Part shown: positions 55,700 through 64,000 of the stretch, piece by piece
How positions within the stretch are numbered: the stretch's first letter is position 1
Layout: each line of letters starts with the position of its first letter
Assembly: GCA_002968845.1 (NCBI GenBank)
Contig: PVBG01000018.1
Span: 57,645 to 121,644 of the forward strand
Direction of reading: 5' to 3'
Length of the DNA stretch: 64,000 bases
Source of the DNA: Neorhizobium tomejilense
GTDB lineage: Bacteria > Pseudomonadota > Alphaproteobacteria > Rhizobiales > Rhizobiaceae
Notes under the pieces: model-generated
What the model was told of the DNA's origin: nothing
Databases searched by the model: none
Seen by the model: the letters and a program-made list of their open reading frames with translations, nothing else
Position numbers and translations under genes: made by a program

Positions 55700-56764
55700 C
55701 TATCGTGTCAGAAGATCGGAGATCTGAGCGGTCGAAATCGAGTGGAACCACTCCAGGTGGGCCCAGCCGGCCTCGGTATTGCGCAGAATGTAGCGGCTGT
55801 TGTCGGGGAAGATTTCGGCGCGCCAGCACGTGAGTAGCGCACGGGCCGCAAGACGGGCCATCGACAGGAAGGGGATGAGCCGCAGTTCCTCGTCAGTGAG
55901 TTCGGCGTGGCGGAGATAGCCGCGCAGAACGTCGCGCGGCTCGTCGAACAGGTCACGGCGGTTCCCGTAGCCAATCGTCTTTGGCATCTGATTCATCAAC
56001 GCGGTAGAGACATCGACCGCGATGGCGGTACGGACTGCATCTCCGAAATCGATAACGCCAGTCAGGAACTGCGGGGTGGCGTGATCAACGACAAGGTTCG
56101 AGGTATTAAAGTCGTTGTGGAGCACTTGCCGCCGGCATAGGTCCAGACTCGGCTTGATTTCGGCAAACCGCTCGAGTGCCCGGATCGTCCAGGCCTGCTT
56201 GCGACCCTCCGGAATAAAGCTCAATAGATTGGAGAGAGCGAGCAAATGGGTAACATCCCATGCTAGCGCCCGGTCGTCTGCAGGGTGAGAAAAATCGGCC
56301 ATGGAATGACGCAGCTTTGCCAGGATCTCGCCGATCCGTTCGCGCTGTGGGGACGTGGAAGTCGTTCGGTCAAGTGGAGTACCGGGGAGGAAGGTGACTA
56401 GCCGCACCGCTCGCCGCTCGCCGGCACTGGTGGTGACGATGGGCAAATCCGCTCCGTCGACGTCGCGATGTGCACGAGGGATTGGGAGGTCAGGAGCTCT
56501 TTGCTCGATATGACGCATCAGCGCTACCTGGAAATCGAGCTCCTCCAGCCGCTCAGACGGATGGGCGATCTTTAGCACGAACTTCCCCTGGTGCCCGCAG
56601 TCAAGGAGGAAGGTGTCGTCTTTTTCGGTCTCGAAGCGGGTGGCCGAGCCACGCGCGCCGTATAGTCGTTCAGAAATTACTTCGGCTTCCGCTGCGCCGA
56701 CGGGACAGCATGCTTGGGAAAGCTCAGAGACGCAAGCTGGCCGAAACTGTTGATTGTCGCTCAT
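55700..56764 (-). CDS. APH-fold small-molecule kinase, hydroxylysine-kinase-like (module 2)
   Basis: A 354-residue APH-fold kinase. The β3 lysine in KFVLKIAHP, catalytic loop VLHNDFNTSNLVV and metal Asp in GVIDFGDAV are intact. The general layout (long N-terminal lobe, HND..T.N loop) matches hydroxylysine/aminoalcohol kinases linked to PLP phospho-lyases. The promoter region carries a GntR-type palindrome 67 bases upstream. It leads the minus-strand kinase-PLP-gntR operon. Confidence 0.82.
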   Translation of the reverse strand: MSDNQQFRPACVSELSQACCPVGAAEAEVISERLYGARGSATRFETEKDDTFLLDCGHQGKFVLKIAHPSERLEELDFQVALMRHIEQRAPDLPIPRAHRDVDGADLPIVTTSAGERRAVRLVTFLPGTPLDRTTSTSPQRERIGEILAKLRHSMADFSHPADDRALAWDVTHLLALSNLLSFIPEGRKQAWTIRALERFAEIKPSLDLCRRQVLHNDFNTSNLVVDHATPQFLTGVIDFGDAVRTAIAVDVSTALMNQMPKTIGYGNRRDLFDEPRDVLRGYLRHAELTDEELRLIPFLSMARLAARALLTCWRAEIFPDNSRYILRNTEAGWAHLEWFHSISTAQISDLLTR

Positions 56765-56830
56765 CGTCCATCCTATTCAGATCCCGCCCTGAGATAGGCA
56801 GCTCGACGGCCGGAATATCTCATATTTTCT

Positions 56831-56845
56831 GATTGTACAACAATC
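56831..56845. promoter_or_regulatory. GntR-type operator, left copy
   Basis: GATTGTACAACAATC: perfect 6-bp arms (GATTGT/ACAATC) around a 3-bp centre, 67 bases upstream of the kinase start. Its reverse complement matches 57048-57062 at 14 of 15 positions. Confidence 0.65.
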
Positions 56846-57047
56846 CTACGGCGATTCAAACTCTTTTGTCGCCTTGCTCGGTGACTTCCTGCCCACGGAT
56901 GGGTGGCAGTGTAGGAGAGCGTTCCGATCAACCCGCAATAAATCCCGAATATTATCACTGTTTCGGCGAGTCAGTGGGTGCCTTGTCGTTGTTGAACGGA
57001 GGCCTGCCCACGAGTGGCGGCCAAGCAATGTCAAGTCGAGAACTAGC
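56846..57047. other. Spacer between the paired GntR operators
   Basis: Part of a 406-base stretch (56765-57170) without a supported gene; apart from the two palindromes nothing was recognised. It should contain the promoter of the kinase-PLP-gntR operon and perhaps one facing right. Confidence 0.45.
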
Positions 57048-57062
57048 GATTGTTGTACAATT
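57048..57062. promoter_or_regulatory. GntR-type operator, right copy
   Basis: GATTGTTGTACAATT, an almost exact inverted copy of the site at 56831. It faces the remnant Lrp gene and HAD 2 on the plus strand. The two sites bracket about 200 bases of intergenic DNA, allowing control of both directions or looping. Confidence 0.6.
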
Positions 57063-57170
57063 AGGTTGCTATCGCGGCGACCTTATGCTTATGTGCTTAG
57101 GCCGGTCGGAATGCAGGAAGGGAACGAAGTGCTCCGACAGGATTCGCTCATGGCAAGAAATAGGGGTGAG

Positions 57171-57540
57171 ATGAAACTGAACAGACACAAACTCTTGAGC
57201 GTATCGGTGTTGTCGCTGCCGCATTGCGGCCTACCGGCGCCGCGGCCTCCTTCGTGCCCGAACTGGCTCAACGCTCCGACAGAGCTCACCGAGATTGCTC
57301 CCAACAGCCATCGACCTTTCGTTTTTCGGGAGTCCTCCCAACGGTGGAGAAGGTCGATTTCGTGATCGAGTGCAATCTGCTTTTGGTCGGCTACGACTAT
57401 CTGGCGACGTTCATCACGCCCGGAATCAAAGTGTGCCGAGTTGGACATGGACCGCTTGCTCGAGCTGGATGGCGTAACTGACAAGTACTTCAGTTTATGG
57501 TGTTGAGATCGCCGTTTTCTAGGAGAATCCGCCGCTATAT
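57171..57540 (+). pseudogene. Frameshifted Lrp/AsnC regulator remnant
   Basis: An ATG after AGGGG opens MKLNRHKLL, then the Lrp similarity runs across three frames: TEIAPNSHR, next VEKVDFVIECNLLLVGYDYL, next TDKYFS, then FMVLRSPF. These align in order with TEITLSNHR, VEEAIECHVVSGGYDYL, IDKYFS and FIVMKSPF of the intact regulator at 19666-20142. At least two frameshifts and a degraded HTH region make it non-functional. It stands before HAD 2, as if a local regulator of module 2 had been lost. Confidence 0.75.
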
Positions 57541-57712
57541 CCGACGCTCGTATAGTAATACCGCAAATGTCGACGGCAACGTACTGGCACCGTAGCCGGA
57601 GAATAACGGCCATCTCCTCCGACCCAAAGCATCAGTGACTATATTCCTGCATCGTCCATATGATGATCCGTAAAGGCACAACGTGCCGTGAAAAGTGAAA
57701 GGAACACACGCT

Positions 57713-58405
57713 ATGACTGCCTTCCGACCAAAGTTCATCACCTTTGACTGCTACGGCACGCTGACTAACTTTGACATGGCCGGCGCCGCGCGTCGCGTCT
57801 ACAGTGAGCGCCTCTCGCCAGAGGCGATGGTTTCCTTCATCGAGGCTTTTCGAGGCTACCGCCTAGACGAGGTTCTGGGTGCATGGAAACCTCTCGTCGA
57901 GGTCGTGCACAATTCCATCGAGCGTAGCTGCAAACGCATCGGCATCCAATTCAAACCGGAGGACGCCCAACTTATCTATGATGAAGTTCCAACCTGGGGT
58001 CCGCACGCGGACGTCCCGGCGGGACTGGTCGAGGTCGCCAAGGAAATTCCACTGGTCATCCTCTCTAACTCAATGAACAATTTGATCATGTCAAATGTAG
58101 AAAAGCTTGGCGCCCCCTTTCACTGCGTGATCACCGCCGAAGAGGTTGGCGCCTACAAGCCGCTGATGAAGGGCTTCGAATACATGCTCGACAAGCTCGG
58201 CTGCGGCCCCGATGATATCACTCATGTGTCCTCCTCGTTCCGCTATGATCTGATGACGGCTTATGATTTGGGGATTAAGAGCAAGGTCTGGGTTAATCGC
58301 GGCCACGAGCCGGCCAATCCCTTTTACGGATACACCGAGATCGCTGACATCGGCGGCTTGGCTGCAGCCGTCGGCCTGGCTGCGCCATTGTCAAAAGCCG
58401 TTTGA
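57713..58405 (+). CDS. HAD-superfamily hydrolase, L-2-haloacid dehalogenase type (module 2)
   Basis: A 230-residue paralogue of the protein at 14026-14694, with Asp12 in TFDCYGTL, VILSNSM, the Lys in VGAYKPL and the shared KVWVNRGHEPANPFYGYTEI end. AAAGGA stands nine bases before the ATG. It is divergent from the kinase-PLP operon, whereas HAD 1 is collinear with its kinase-PLP pair. Conservation of this trio in two places suggests a role in the same pathway, for example removing phosphate or a halogen-like group; substrate unknown. Confidence 0.85.
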   Translation: MTAFRPKFITFDCYGTLTNFDMAGAARRVYSERLSPEAMVSFIEAFRGYRLDEVLGAWKPLVEVVHNSIERSCKRIGIQFKPEDAQLIYDEVPTWGPHADVPAGLVEVAKEIPLVILSNSMNNLIMSNVEKLGAPFHCVITAEEVGAYKPLMKGFEYMLDKLGCGPDDITHVSSSFRYDLMTAYDLGIKSKVWVNRGHEPANPFYGYTEIADIGGLAAAVGLAAPLSKAV

Positions 58406-58429
58406 TCTGGGTGATTGCGAAGGTCGGGA

Positions 58430-58447
58430 GCGGGTCGCTTGACCCGC
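58430..58447 (+). other. GC hairpin after HAD 2
   Basis: GCGGGTC, loop GCTT, GACCCGC, 24 bases after the HAD 2 stop, without a T-run. It may stabilise the transcript end or act with Rho. The rest of the gap to 58781 shows no gene. Confidence 0.45.
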
Positions 58448-58781
58448 CCCGGCATAGGATCGCTGACTAGGTATTCCCGCAGAGCAACGGCGGTTCTCTC
58501 TCCCGCGCGCGCTCTGGCGTGGAGTCGTAGAATCCTCCCCAGCAGATCCACGCTTCACCGGGTCTTTCGGAATCCTTCGACATTAACCGCAGTAAGTCGG
58601 CATCAGCAGAATCGTCCGCAACCAGATCCCCTTGGCCCTGGAGGAGAGCGTTCTTCCCGTCAGCTACGTCACCATCCGGTCAGGCCTCAAGGTCGACCAA
58701 TGTGACTGATCACTTGCCGAGCGCCTTCGTACCTACCAGCTTGCTTATGCCACGGCATCCAAAACGCGAATCGTTGCAGGT

Positions 58782-60083
58782 TCAAAAGCTCCTCGACCGC
58801 ACGAAGCTCTCGGTGACCGAGGAGCTGGCCCTGCGGCCATAGCGGCTGATCGACAGCCCGGCGGCGTCGATTTCTGGGGTGCGCTCGCTGACCAAGTCTG
58901 AAACCACTCGCGCCGACCCGGTGCTCATGGTCCAGCCAAGAGTTCCATGCCCGGTGTTCAGGTAAAGGCCCTTGATATTCGTGGGACCGACCACCGGAGT
59001 GCCGTCCGGCGTCATGGGGCGTAGGCCGGACCAGAAGCTCGCCTTTGAGACGTCTCCGCCAGGAAACAGCTCGGTTACCGAATGCTCGAGCGTTTTCCGC
59101 CGAGCCCGTGCGAGGTCGTTCGTGTAGCCCGAGATCTCGGCCATGCCTCCGACGCGGATGCGGTCGCCGAGACGCGTGATGGCGATCTTGTAGGTCTCGT
59201 CCATCACGGTCGACTCCGGCGAACGAGAGGGGTCGTCGATCGGAATCGTCAAGGAGTAGCCCTTGACCGGATAAACCGGGAGATGGATGTCGTGAGGCTT
59301 CAGGAGGAGCGGCGAATAGCTTCCCAACGCTACGACGACGGCATCGGCGGGAACCCGACCGCTGCCGGTTACGACGCCGCGGACGCGACCGGACTCTACG
59401 TCGAGGCCCTCTATCGTCGTCCCGTAGGAGAAGCGAACGCCAAGTTCGGCCGCCTTCTTCTCAAGCGCGTTGGTGAACTTGAAGCAGTCGCCGGTCTCGT
59501 CCTTCGGAGTGAGGAGACCGCCCACGATCTTCTCGCGGACGTGTGCCAGAGCGGGCTCGTAGCGAATGCATTCGTCACGATTGAGAACCTCGTGAGGAAT
59601 TCCATCCGCCGCCAGCGCCACTACGTCGTTTGCGGAGGCGTCTAGCTGCTGCTGGGTCCTGAAAAGTTGCAAGGTTCCCTGCATGCGTTCGTCGTAGGCG
59701 ATTCCGGTCTCTTGACGCAGTTCCGCCAACGCCGAGCGACTGTAGTCTGAGAGGCGGAGCATGCGGCTCTTGTTGAGAGCGTACTTCTCATGGGTGCAGT
59801 TCGACAGCATCTTCAGCATCCACGACAGCATGGCAGCGTCGAACTTTGGACGGAGTATCAGTGGCGCGTGCTCCATGAACATCCACTTCAGAGCCTTCTG
59901 CGGGATGCCAGGTGCGGCCCAGGGCGAGCAGTAGCCGAAGGAAACCTCGCCTGCATTGGCGAAGCTAGTCTCCAGAGCTGGCCCGGACTGGCGATCAACG
60001 ACGACCACCTCGTGACCTGCCTTCGCAAGCTGATATGCGGACGTGACGCCGATGATGCCGGCGCCGAGAACTGCGACTTTCAT
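58782..60083 (-). CDS. dadA: D-amino acid dehydrogenase small subunit
   Basis: A 433-residue membrane-associated flavoprotein of the DadA family. FAD motif VAVLGAGIIGVTSAYQLAKAG at the N terminus, the DadA-specific FANAGEVSFGYCSPWAAPG, and GLYLNTGHGTLGWTMSTGSA near the C terminus. It oxidises D-alanine and other D-amino acids to 2-oxo acids with electrons to the respiratory chain. It follows alr by 33 bases on the same strand; together they convert L-alanine to pyruvate. Confidence 0.95.
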   Translation of the reverse strand: MKVAVLGAGIIGVTSAYQLAKAGHEVVVVDRQSGPALETSFANAGEVSFGYCSPWAAPGIPQKALKWMFMEHAPLILRPKFDAAMLSWMLKMLSNCTHEKYALNKSRMLRLSDYSRSALAELRQETGIAYDERMQGTLQLFRTQQQLDASANDVVALAADGIPHEVLNRDECIRYEPALAHVREKIVGGLLTPKDETGDCFKFTNALEKKAAELGVRFSYGTTIEGLDVESGRVRGVVTGSGRVPADAVVVALGSYSPLLLKPHDIHLPVYPVKGYSLTIPIDDPSRSPESTVMDETYKIAITRLGDRIRVGGMAEISGYTNDLARARRKTLEHSVTELFPGGDVSKASFWSGLRPMTPDGTPVVGPTNIKGLYLNTGHGTLGWTMSTGSARVVSDLVSERTPEIDAAGLSISRYGRRASSSVTESFVRSRSF

Positions 60084-60116
60084 ATTATCCTCGAGGAGAA
60101 GGGGCTCTTCCAGCCG

Positions 60117-61286
60117 TTAGCGATATTGGCGGTGATAGCGGTGGCCGAGGCCGGTGAGGATTTCGTAGGAGATAGTCCAGGCGTCGCGCGCGACGTCCTC
60201 CAACGTCTGGTTGGGCCCGAGGACTTCGACAAGGCTGCCGAGCCGGATTCTGCCAAGGGGCAGGGCGCTGATGTCGATCGTGATGCTGTCCATCGAGACG
60301 CGGCCGACGATCGGCAGTCGCACGCCTTCGAAGTAGACCGCGCCACGGTCGCCCAAGGAACGTGGCAGCCCGTCCGCATAGCCGGCCGCGATGGTCGCCA
60401 GTCTGGTCTCCCTGGAGGCGACATGGATGCCGCCATAGCCGATCTTGGCGCCGGCCGGAACCGTCCGGGTCTGTACAACTGCGACGTCGAGGCGGACGAC
60501 CGGCTCCATCGGATGCATATCGTCCGCATACGCGCCGCCGTACAACGCGATGCCGGGCCGGGCGAGGCCAAGGCGATAGGGCCTGCCGAGCAAGATTCCT
60601 CCGGAATTCGCGAAGGACAGTTTGTAGCCAGGAAATTCGTCGGCGATGGCTCGGAACGTTTCGAGCTGTTCCAAGTTCTGAACGCTCTCTCCGTCATCCG
60701 CCGACGCAAGGTGGCTCAGCAGGAAGAGGATCTCGACGTTGTCACCTAAGGCGATCTCCTTGACGAGCTGAGAGCGCTCTTCAGGTGGAAGCCCGAGCCG
60801 TGACATGCCAGTGTCGAATTGCACCGCCGCCGGCAATCGTCGTCCGAGCCTGCGCGCGGTCCTTGCCCAGTTCCGCCATTGATCGATCGAGTTGATGACC
60901 GGGACGATGTCCTCGTAGGCGCATATGTCCTCGTTGCCCGGTTGCAGCCCATTAAGGACAAAGACCTGTGCATCTTGCGGCAGGGCTGGGCGAAGTTTCG
61001 TGGCCTCCACGAACTGCGCGACGAAGAAATGCCGGCAGCCACGCTCGTAGACGGCCTTCGCCACACGTTCCGCCCCGAGACCGTAAGCGTCGGCCTTGAC
61101 CACCGCGGCGGCGCCGCCAGGCCCCGCCAGGTCGGAGAGCGCTTCGTAGTTGCGCCCGAGCGCTTCGAGATCGAAGGTGAGATAACCGGAAGCGCCCTCG
61201 ACGCTACCGACTTCATCGACCTGCAGTTCGCTCAATCTCACTGTTTGCAAAGTCTCGATCCCCGTACCTGCGTATGCCGGAAACAT
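60117..61286 (-). CDS. alr: Alanine racemase, catabolic (DadX-like)
   Basis: A 389-residue fold-type III PLP racemase. PLP Lys lies in VVKADAYGLGAERV, the catalytic Tyr in KIGYGGIHVA, with AAGYADGLPRSLGD and GRVSMDSITIDIS. I start it at the ATG at 61286; the open frame to 61514 would overlap the divergent Lrp gene by 146 bases. The N terminus has about 30 residues before the barrel (YLTFDLEALGRNY). With dadA it forms an alanine-degradation operon. Confidence 0.92.
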   Translation of the reverse strand: MFPAYAGTGIETLQTVRLSELQVDEVGSVEGASGYLTFDLEALGRNYEALSDLAGPGGAAAVVKADAYGLGAERVAKAVYERGCRHFFVAQFVEATKLRPALPQDAQVFVLNGLQPGNEDICAYEDIVPVINSIDQWRNWARTARRLGRRLPAAVQFDTGMSRLGLPPEERSQLVKEIALGDNVEILFLLSHLASADDGESVQNLEQLETFRAIADEFPGYKLSFANSGGILLGRPYRLGLARPGIALYGGAYADDMHPMEPVVRLDVAVVQTRTVPAGAKIGYGGIHVASRETRLATIAAGYADGLPRSLGDRGAVYFEGVRLPIVGRVSMDSITIDISALPLGRIRLGSLVEVLGPNQTLEDVARDAWTISYEILTGLGHRYHRQYR

Positions 61287-61368
61287 ATTGAAATAATCGT
61301 CGAATATCCCATCAAAGAGTATTTGATTATGCGAAAATTCTATGTTCTGAAGAGGAATATACGAGGCT

Positions 61369-61845
61369 TTGAAAGAATCCGCCGTGGTATCTTTGGACAC
61401 TATCGACCGTAACGTCATCAGGCTCCTTCGCCTCAACGCCCGGACCTCGAATGCAAAGCTGGCCGAGGAAGTCGGACTGTCTCCTTCCGCCTGCCTGCGA
61501 CGAATCCGCATCATGGAAGAGGCGGGCGTGATCAGGGGCTACACCGCGCTCGTGGACACTTCCAACGTGGAGTCCTCGATCGCGGTCATCATCAATATCA
61601 CGCTGGAACGCCAGACCGAGGAGCACCTCGACCGCTTCGAAGCTGCGGTCCGGAAGTTCCCCGAGATCCGCGAATGCTTTCTGATGACGGGAGGGTCGGA
61701 CTACCTTCTGCGTGTCGAGGTGGCGAACGCAGGAGATTTCGAAAGGATTCATAAGGAGATCCTTTCGACGTTGCCGGGTGTGCTGCGCATTCACTCGAGC
61801 TTCTCGATCCGGAATGTGCTTGCCACGAAGCCGAAGCGCCTGTGA
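61369..61845 (+). CDS. Lrp/AsnC family regulator of alanine catabolism (fourth; DadR/AldR-like)
   Basis: A 158-residue Lrp protein starting at TTG (KESAVVSLDTIDRNVIRLLRLNA) or at a GTG six codons later. HTH: VGLSPSACLRRIRIMEEAG; RAM: RECFLMTGGSDYLLRVEVAN. It is divergent from alr-dadA with 82 AT-rich bases between, the standard place for the alanine-sensing activator of dad operons. Confidence 0.88.
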   Translation: MKESAVVSLDTIDRNVIRLLRLNARTSNAKLAEEVGLSPSACLRRIRIMEEAGVIRGYTALVDTSNVESSIAVIINITLERQTEEHLDRFEAAVRKFPEIRECFLMTGGSDYLLRVEVANAGDFERIHKEILSTLPGVLRIHSSFSIRNVLATKPKRL

Positions 61846-62059
61846 AAAAATGCTTCGCTCACCTCGACCTATTCAGCGCGCCTTGTAGCCTACAGATGGG
61901 CGCCAATGGTCGAAAGCAGTCGATTTGTCAGTAGAACGGAAAAGTTCTGCGCACGGTAAATTTCGCGAAAGTGTTACGCTCCGCCGCTGCCGCGATTGCT
62001 CGCAATACAGAAGGGTTGCGCCAATTGTCGGAGCGTGCGCGGGTCGAGCAGCGATACCT

Positions 62060-63355
62060 CTAGCTCTCTGTTTTAAGCGCATGCTTGACGCGGAAGATGG
62101 TGATCCCCACAGATCCCACAACCACGGGAATAGCGACAAGCATGATCAACGGATTTAGATGAAGCCCTACGTGGTCTACCGTTTCATATATAAGTTTGAG
62201 CAAGCTCAGCAAGTAATAGCTAATTGCGATCATAGAAAAGCCTTCGACCGCGCGCTGGATCTTGACCTGCGTCGCGGCGCGATTGGCCATCGCCTGGATC
62301 TGTGTGGCGTTCTGGAACTCAATCTCGACCTGGATCCGGGTTTGTAGCAGGTCGAGCAAGTGCATCGCGGCACTCGATAGGTGCTCAAGCCTCAACGCGG
62401 TTGCTTCGCAGGTACGCACCGCAGGCTTGAACCGTCGCTCCACGAAGGTACCGAAACGTTGAAAGCCGGGGACATGGGTTTCCCGTAGAAGGGCTATCCT
62501 CTCTTCAACGATTTTGGCGTAGGCAGCGGTTGCGCCAAACCTGTTTCTGGCCTGCGCGGTGGCTGAAATGATATGCGACGATAGAACAGTAATCTCCTCA
62601 AGCAATTGCTTGTGCTGGTCTGCAGGCGTCCCCAAATTGCGATTGGTCAGCCTAACGAGTTCAGCGTCATACTCGCCCAGAAGCGGGGCGAGACGACGCG
62701 CCTCCGGCAACCCGAGCAGCGCCATTGACCTATAGGTTTCGATCTCAACGATGCGACGTACCATGCGCCCCAGGCGATGTGCATTCAGGTCCTTGTTGAA
62801 CAGAATGATCCTGCTTGAATTGTCCGCTCGAACACGAAAGTCGGAGCACACCTGCGCCGCCCCGCCGCCGATTGATGACGCGGCGGTATCGCCGAAGTCG
62901 AGGGCTTTCAGAACCGTTCCAAGCAGGTCAGGAGGGTTCCCGAGAACAAGAATACTCACGCGGCAAACGAGCAGAGGAGAACTCAACCCTGCTAGGCGGG
63001 CAAAATCACCTTCACACAGCTCGGCGTCCGGCCAACGCTCGGGCTCGCTAGCCAGTTTTCGGACCCGCGTCACCGTGACGAACTCAGTGTGCCGTTCCAC
63101 TCTAACTGAAATTCCACCCTCGGCCTCGAGACTATCGTGGAACTCCTTGATTACGCCATCCGACGGCAGGAAAGCGACGTGCTCTACGATCGCCGGACCG
63201 GTGAAATAAATCGACGGTCGAGCGTGAAGCTCAGAGTTGAAGTCTACCGTCTTCTGTTCAAAAATAGCTGGACTGGAGACCTGTGGTGTGGAAGCAGACG
63301 CCGTTGGCGAGAATGCTTCCTCAGCGCCCTTTGAAATCATTTCCGTCGTCCTCAT
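62060..63355 (-). CDS. DUF3422 family membrane protein
   Basis: A 431-residue protein of the DUF3422 family, common in alphaproteobacteria. The family mark NSELHARPSIYF lies near residue 42; IGGGAAQVCSDFRVRADN and a long helical middle follow. The C terminus has two hydrophobic spans (around SMIAISYYLLSLLKLIY and LIMLVAIPVVVGSVGITIF). The biochemical function is unknown. It is not obviously linked to the alanine genes, from which it is separated by about 215 bases on the opposite strand. Confidence 0.88.
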   Translation of the reverse strand: MRTTEMISKGAEEAFSPTASASTPQVSSPAIFEQKTVDFNSELHARPSIYFTGPAIVEHVAFLPSDGVIKEFHDSLEAEGGISVRVERHTEFVTVTRVRKLASEPERWPDAELCEGDFARLAGLSSPLLVCRVSILVLGNPPDLLGTVLKALDFGDTAASSIGGGAAQVCSDFRVRADNSSRIILFNKDLNAHRLGRMVRRIVEIETYRSMALLGLPEARRLAPLLGEYDAELVRLTNRNLGTPADQHKQLLEEITVLSSHIISATAQARNRFGATAAYAKIVEERIALLRETHVPGFQRFGTFVERRFKPAVRTCEATALRLEHLSSAAMHLLDLLQTRIQVEIEFQNATQIQAMANRAATQVKIQRAVEGFSMIAISYYLLSLLKLIYETVDHVGLHLNPLIMLVAIPVVVGSVGITIFRVKHALKTES

Positions 63356-63401
63356 TCCCTAAAAGCACACCGACTGGCGAACCTATATGAAGCGAATGCC
63401 A

Positions 63402-63644
63402 TCAATTTGAAAAGCCCCGCCGGCGCGGAAAGAATCTGCTGATCCTGCTTGGAGTCCGAGCGCTTTTCGGTCGATTTGTGAGCAAGCCAGCTTTTCGCGC
63501 CGTCGTTTTTACCCGCTCGATGCCGGGCGGGAAAGGCGCCTTGTAGACTTTGGATCTTGAACCGTAGGTAGCCACCACTAGGCGACCTGAGGCAGGATCA
63601 TTCTCCAGCGTGACCCTGCCATCTCGGTCATCATGCGTGAATGG
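63402..63644 (-). pseudogene. Unidentified decayed coding fragment without start codon
   Basis: The minus-strand frame between a TAG and the TGA at 63402 reads 80 coherent codons (PFTHDDRDGRVTLENDP, SGRLVVATYGSRSKVYKAPF, then GIERVKTTARKAGLLTNRP) but contains no ATG. The style suggests the C terminus of an oxidoreductase; no family was fixed. The remaining bases up to 64000 contain only short frames (for example 63688-63915 +) with no motif. Confidence 0.3.
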
Positions 63645-64000
63645 CTAGGCCGGGCGCGATCTGGCGCACGATGGCCGCCCGTGTTCGTTGCCTGACCTCT
63701 TGACGTTCGGATTTCGCTCGATGAGATCGAAAAAATCTCCGGTCAGCAACATGTGCATGCCCGGCCAGCGCCGGGCAGGCCAAGCGCTGATCGTCTACAG
63801 GGGTGAAGATTGGGGTCTGACTCATATGTGGAACGGCCCGGTTGGCAAGGTTTTTCAGCGCAAATCACCTCCAGACGGTGCAGTCATATGTCCGGCCTGT
63901 GAGCGCGGTCATTGACCGCTGGCCACGATGAGATCCGCGATGTCGATCGCCTAATCAATTTTGCGCGCTTAAAGGCGCAGTGAGTCAGACGGTCTGATCG

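Noticed and set aside
63688..63915. 75-codon plus-strand frame, considered as an IS66-type small ORF
   Set aside because: Lacks the TnpB signature; no terminal repeats visible before the window ends.

Overview
The window looks like an accessory (probably plasmid or megaplasmid) region of an alphaproteobacterium of the Rhizobium/Sinorhizobium/Agrobacterium type. The evidence is the style of the proteins (the acetyl-CoA synthetase, the DUF3422 protein, the fused two-ATPase peptide importer), the density of catabolic enzymes with dedicated local regulators, and the presence of paralogous modules, decayed gene copies and a transposase scrap. No rRNA, tRNA, CRISPR array, replication or conjugation gene was recognised.

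Layout. 1-7495: homoprotocatechuate (3,4-dihydroxyphenylacetate) meta-cleavage operon hpaFEDGHI with an embedded succinate-semialdehyde dehydrogenase and a divergent, truncated hpaR. 7856-11424: Lrp regulator, aromatic aminotransferase and ThDP 2-oxoacid decarboxylase-like enzyme, ending in a terminator; these could feed aromatic amino acids (tyrosine, or L-DOPA) into hpa. 11563-13339: a saccharopine-dehydrogenase-like oxidoreductase divergent from its TetR regulator. 14026-17388: HAD hydrolase, APH-fold kinase and class III PLP enzyme (module 1). 17949-28092: double-GNAT proteins, an Lrp regulator, a FAD oxidoreductase, an ALDH and a LysR-controlled D-threonine-aldolase-like/RidA/cupin operon. 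28408-33216: homoserine dehydrogenase, ALDH, DapA, a homoserine-kinase-like protein lacking its catalytic aspartates, and an Lrp regulator. 33631-38931: a second ALDH/cupin/GNAT/FAD oxidoreductase set with a decayed aldolase-RidA copy. 39020-42907: DUF1537 kinase, PdxA2 and a TIM-barrel protein with a LysR regulator (four-carbon sugar-acid catabolism). 43317-51031: GntR regulator, oligopeptide-type ABC importer and FAD oxidoreductase. 51196-53139: acetyl-CoA synthetase. 53536-58405: second kinase/PLP enzyme/HAD module with a GntR regulator and an Lrp pseudogene. 58782-61845: alanine catabolism (alr, dadA, Lrp). 62060-63355: DUF3422 membrane protein. The last 650 bases hold only a decayed coding fragment.

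How it fits together. Most modules take an amino acid, amino alcohol or amine, remove nitrogen (transamination, FAD oxidation, phospho-elimination, racemisation plus dehydrogenation), oxidise the resulting aldehyde with one of five ALDHs, and deliver pyruvate, succinate, dihydroxyacetone phosphate or acetyl-CoA. Four intact Lrp/AsnC, two GntR, two LysR, one TetR and one MarR regulator sit beside the operons they probably control. The most notable signals are the two paralogous kinase/PLP-lyase/HAD modules, an ~80-bp promoter-operator block repeated 10 kb apart, a paired palindromic GntR operator, a pseudokinase inside a homoserine cluster, and a deletion-fused pseudogene showing that an aldolase-RidA operon was once duplicated here.
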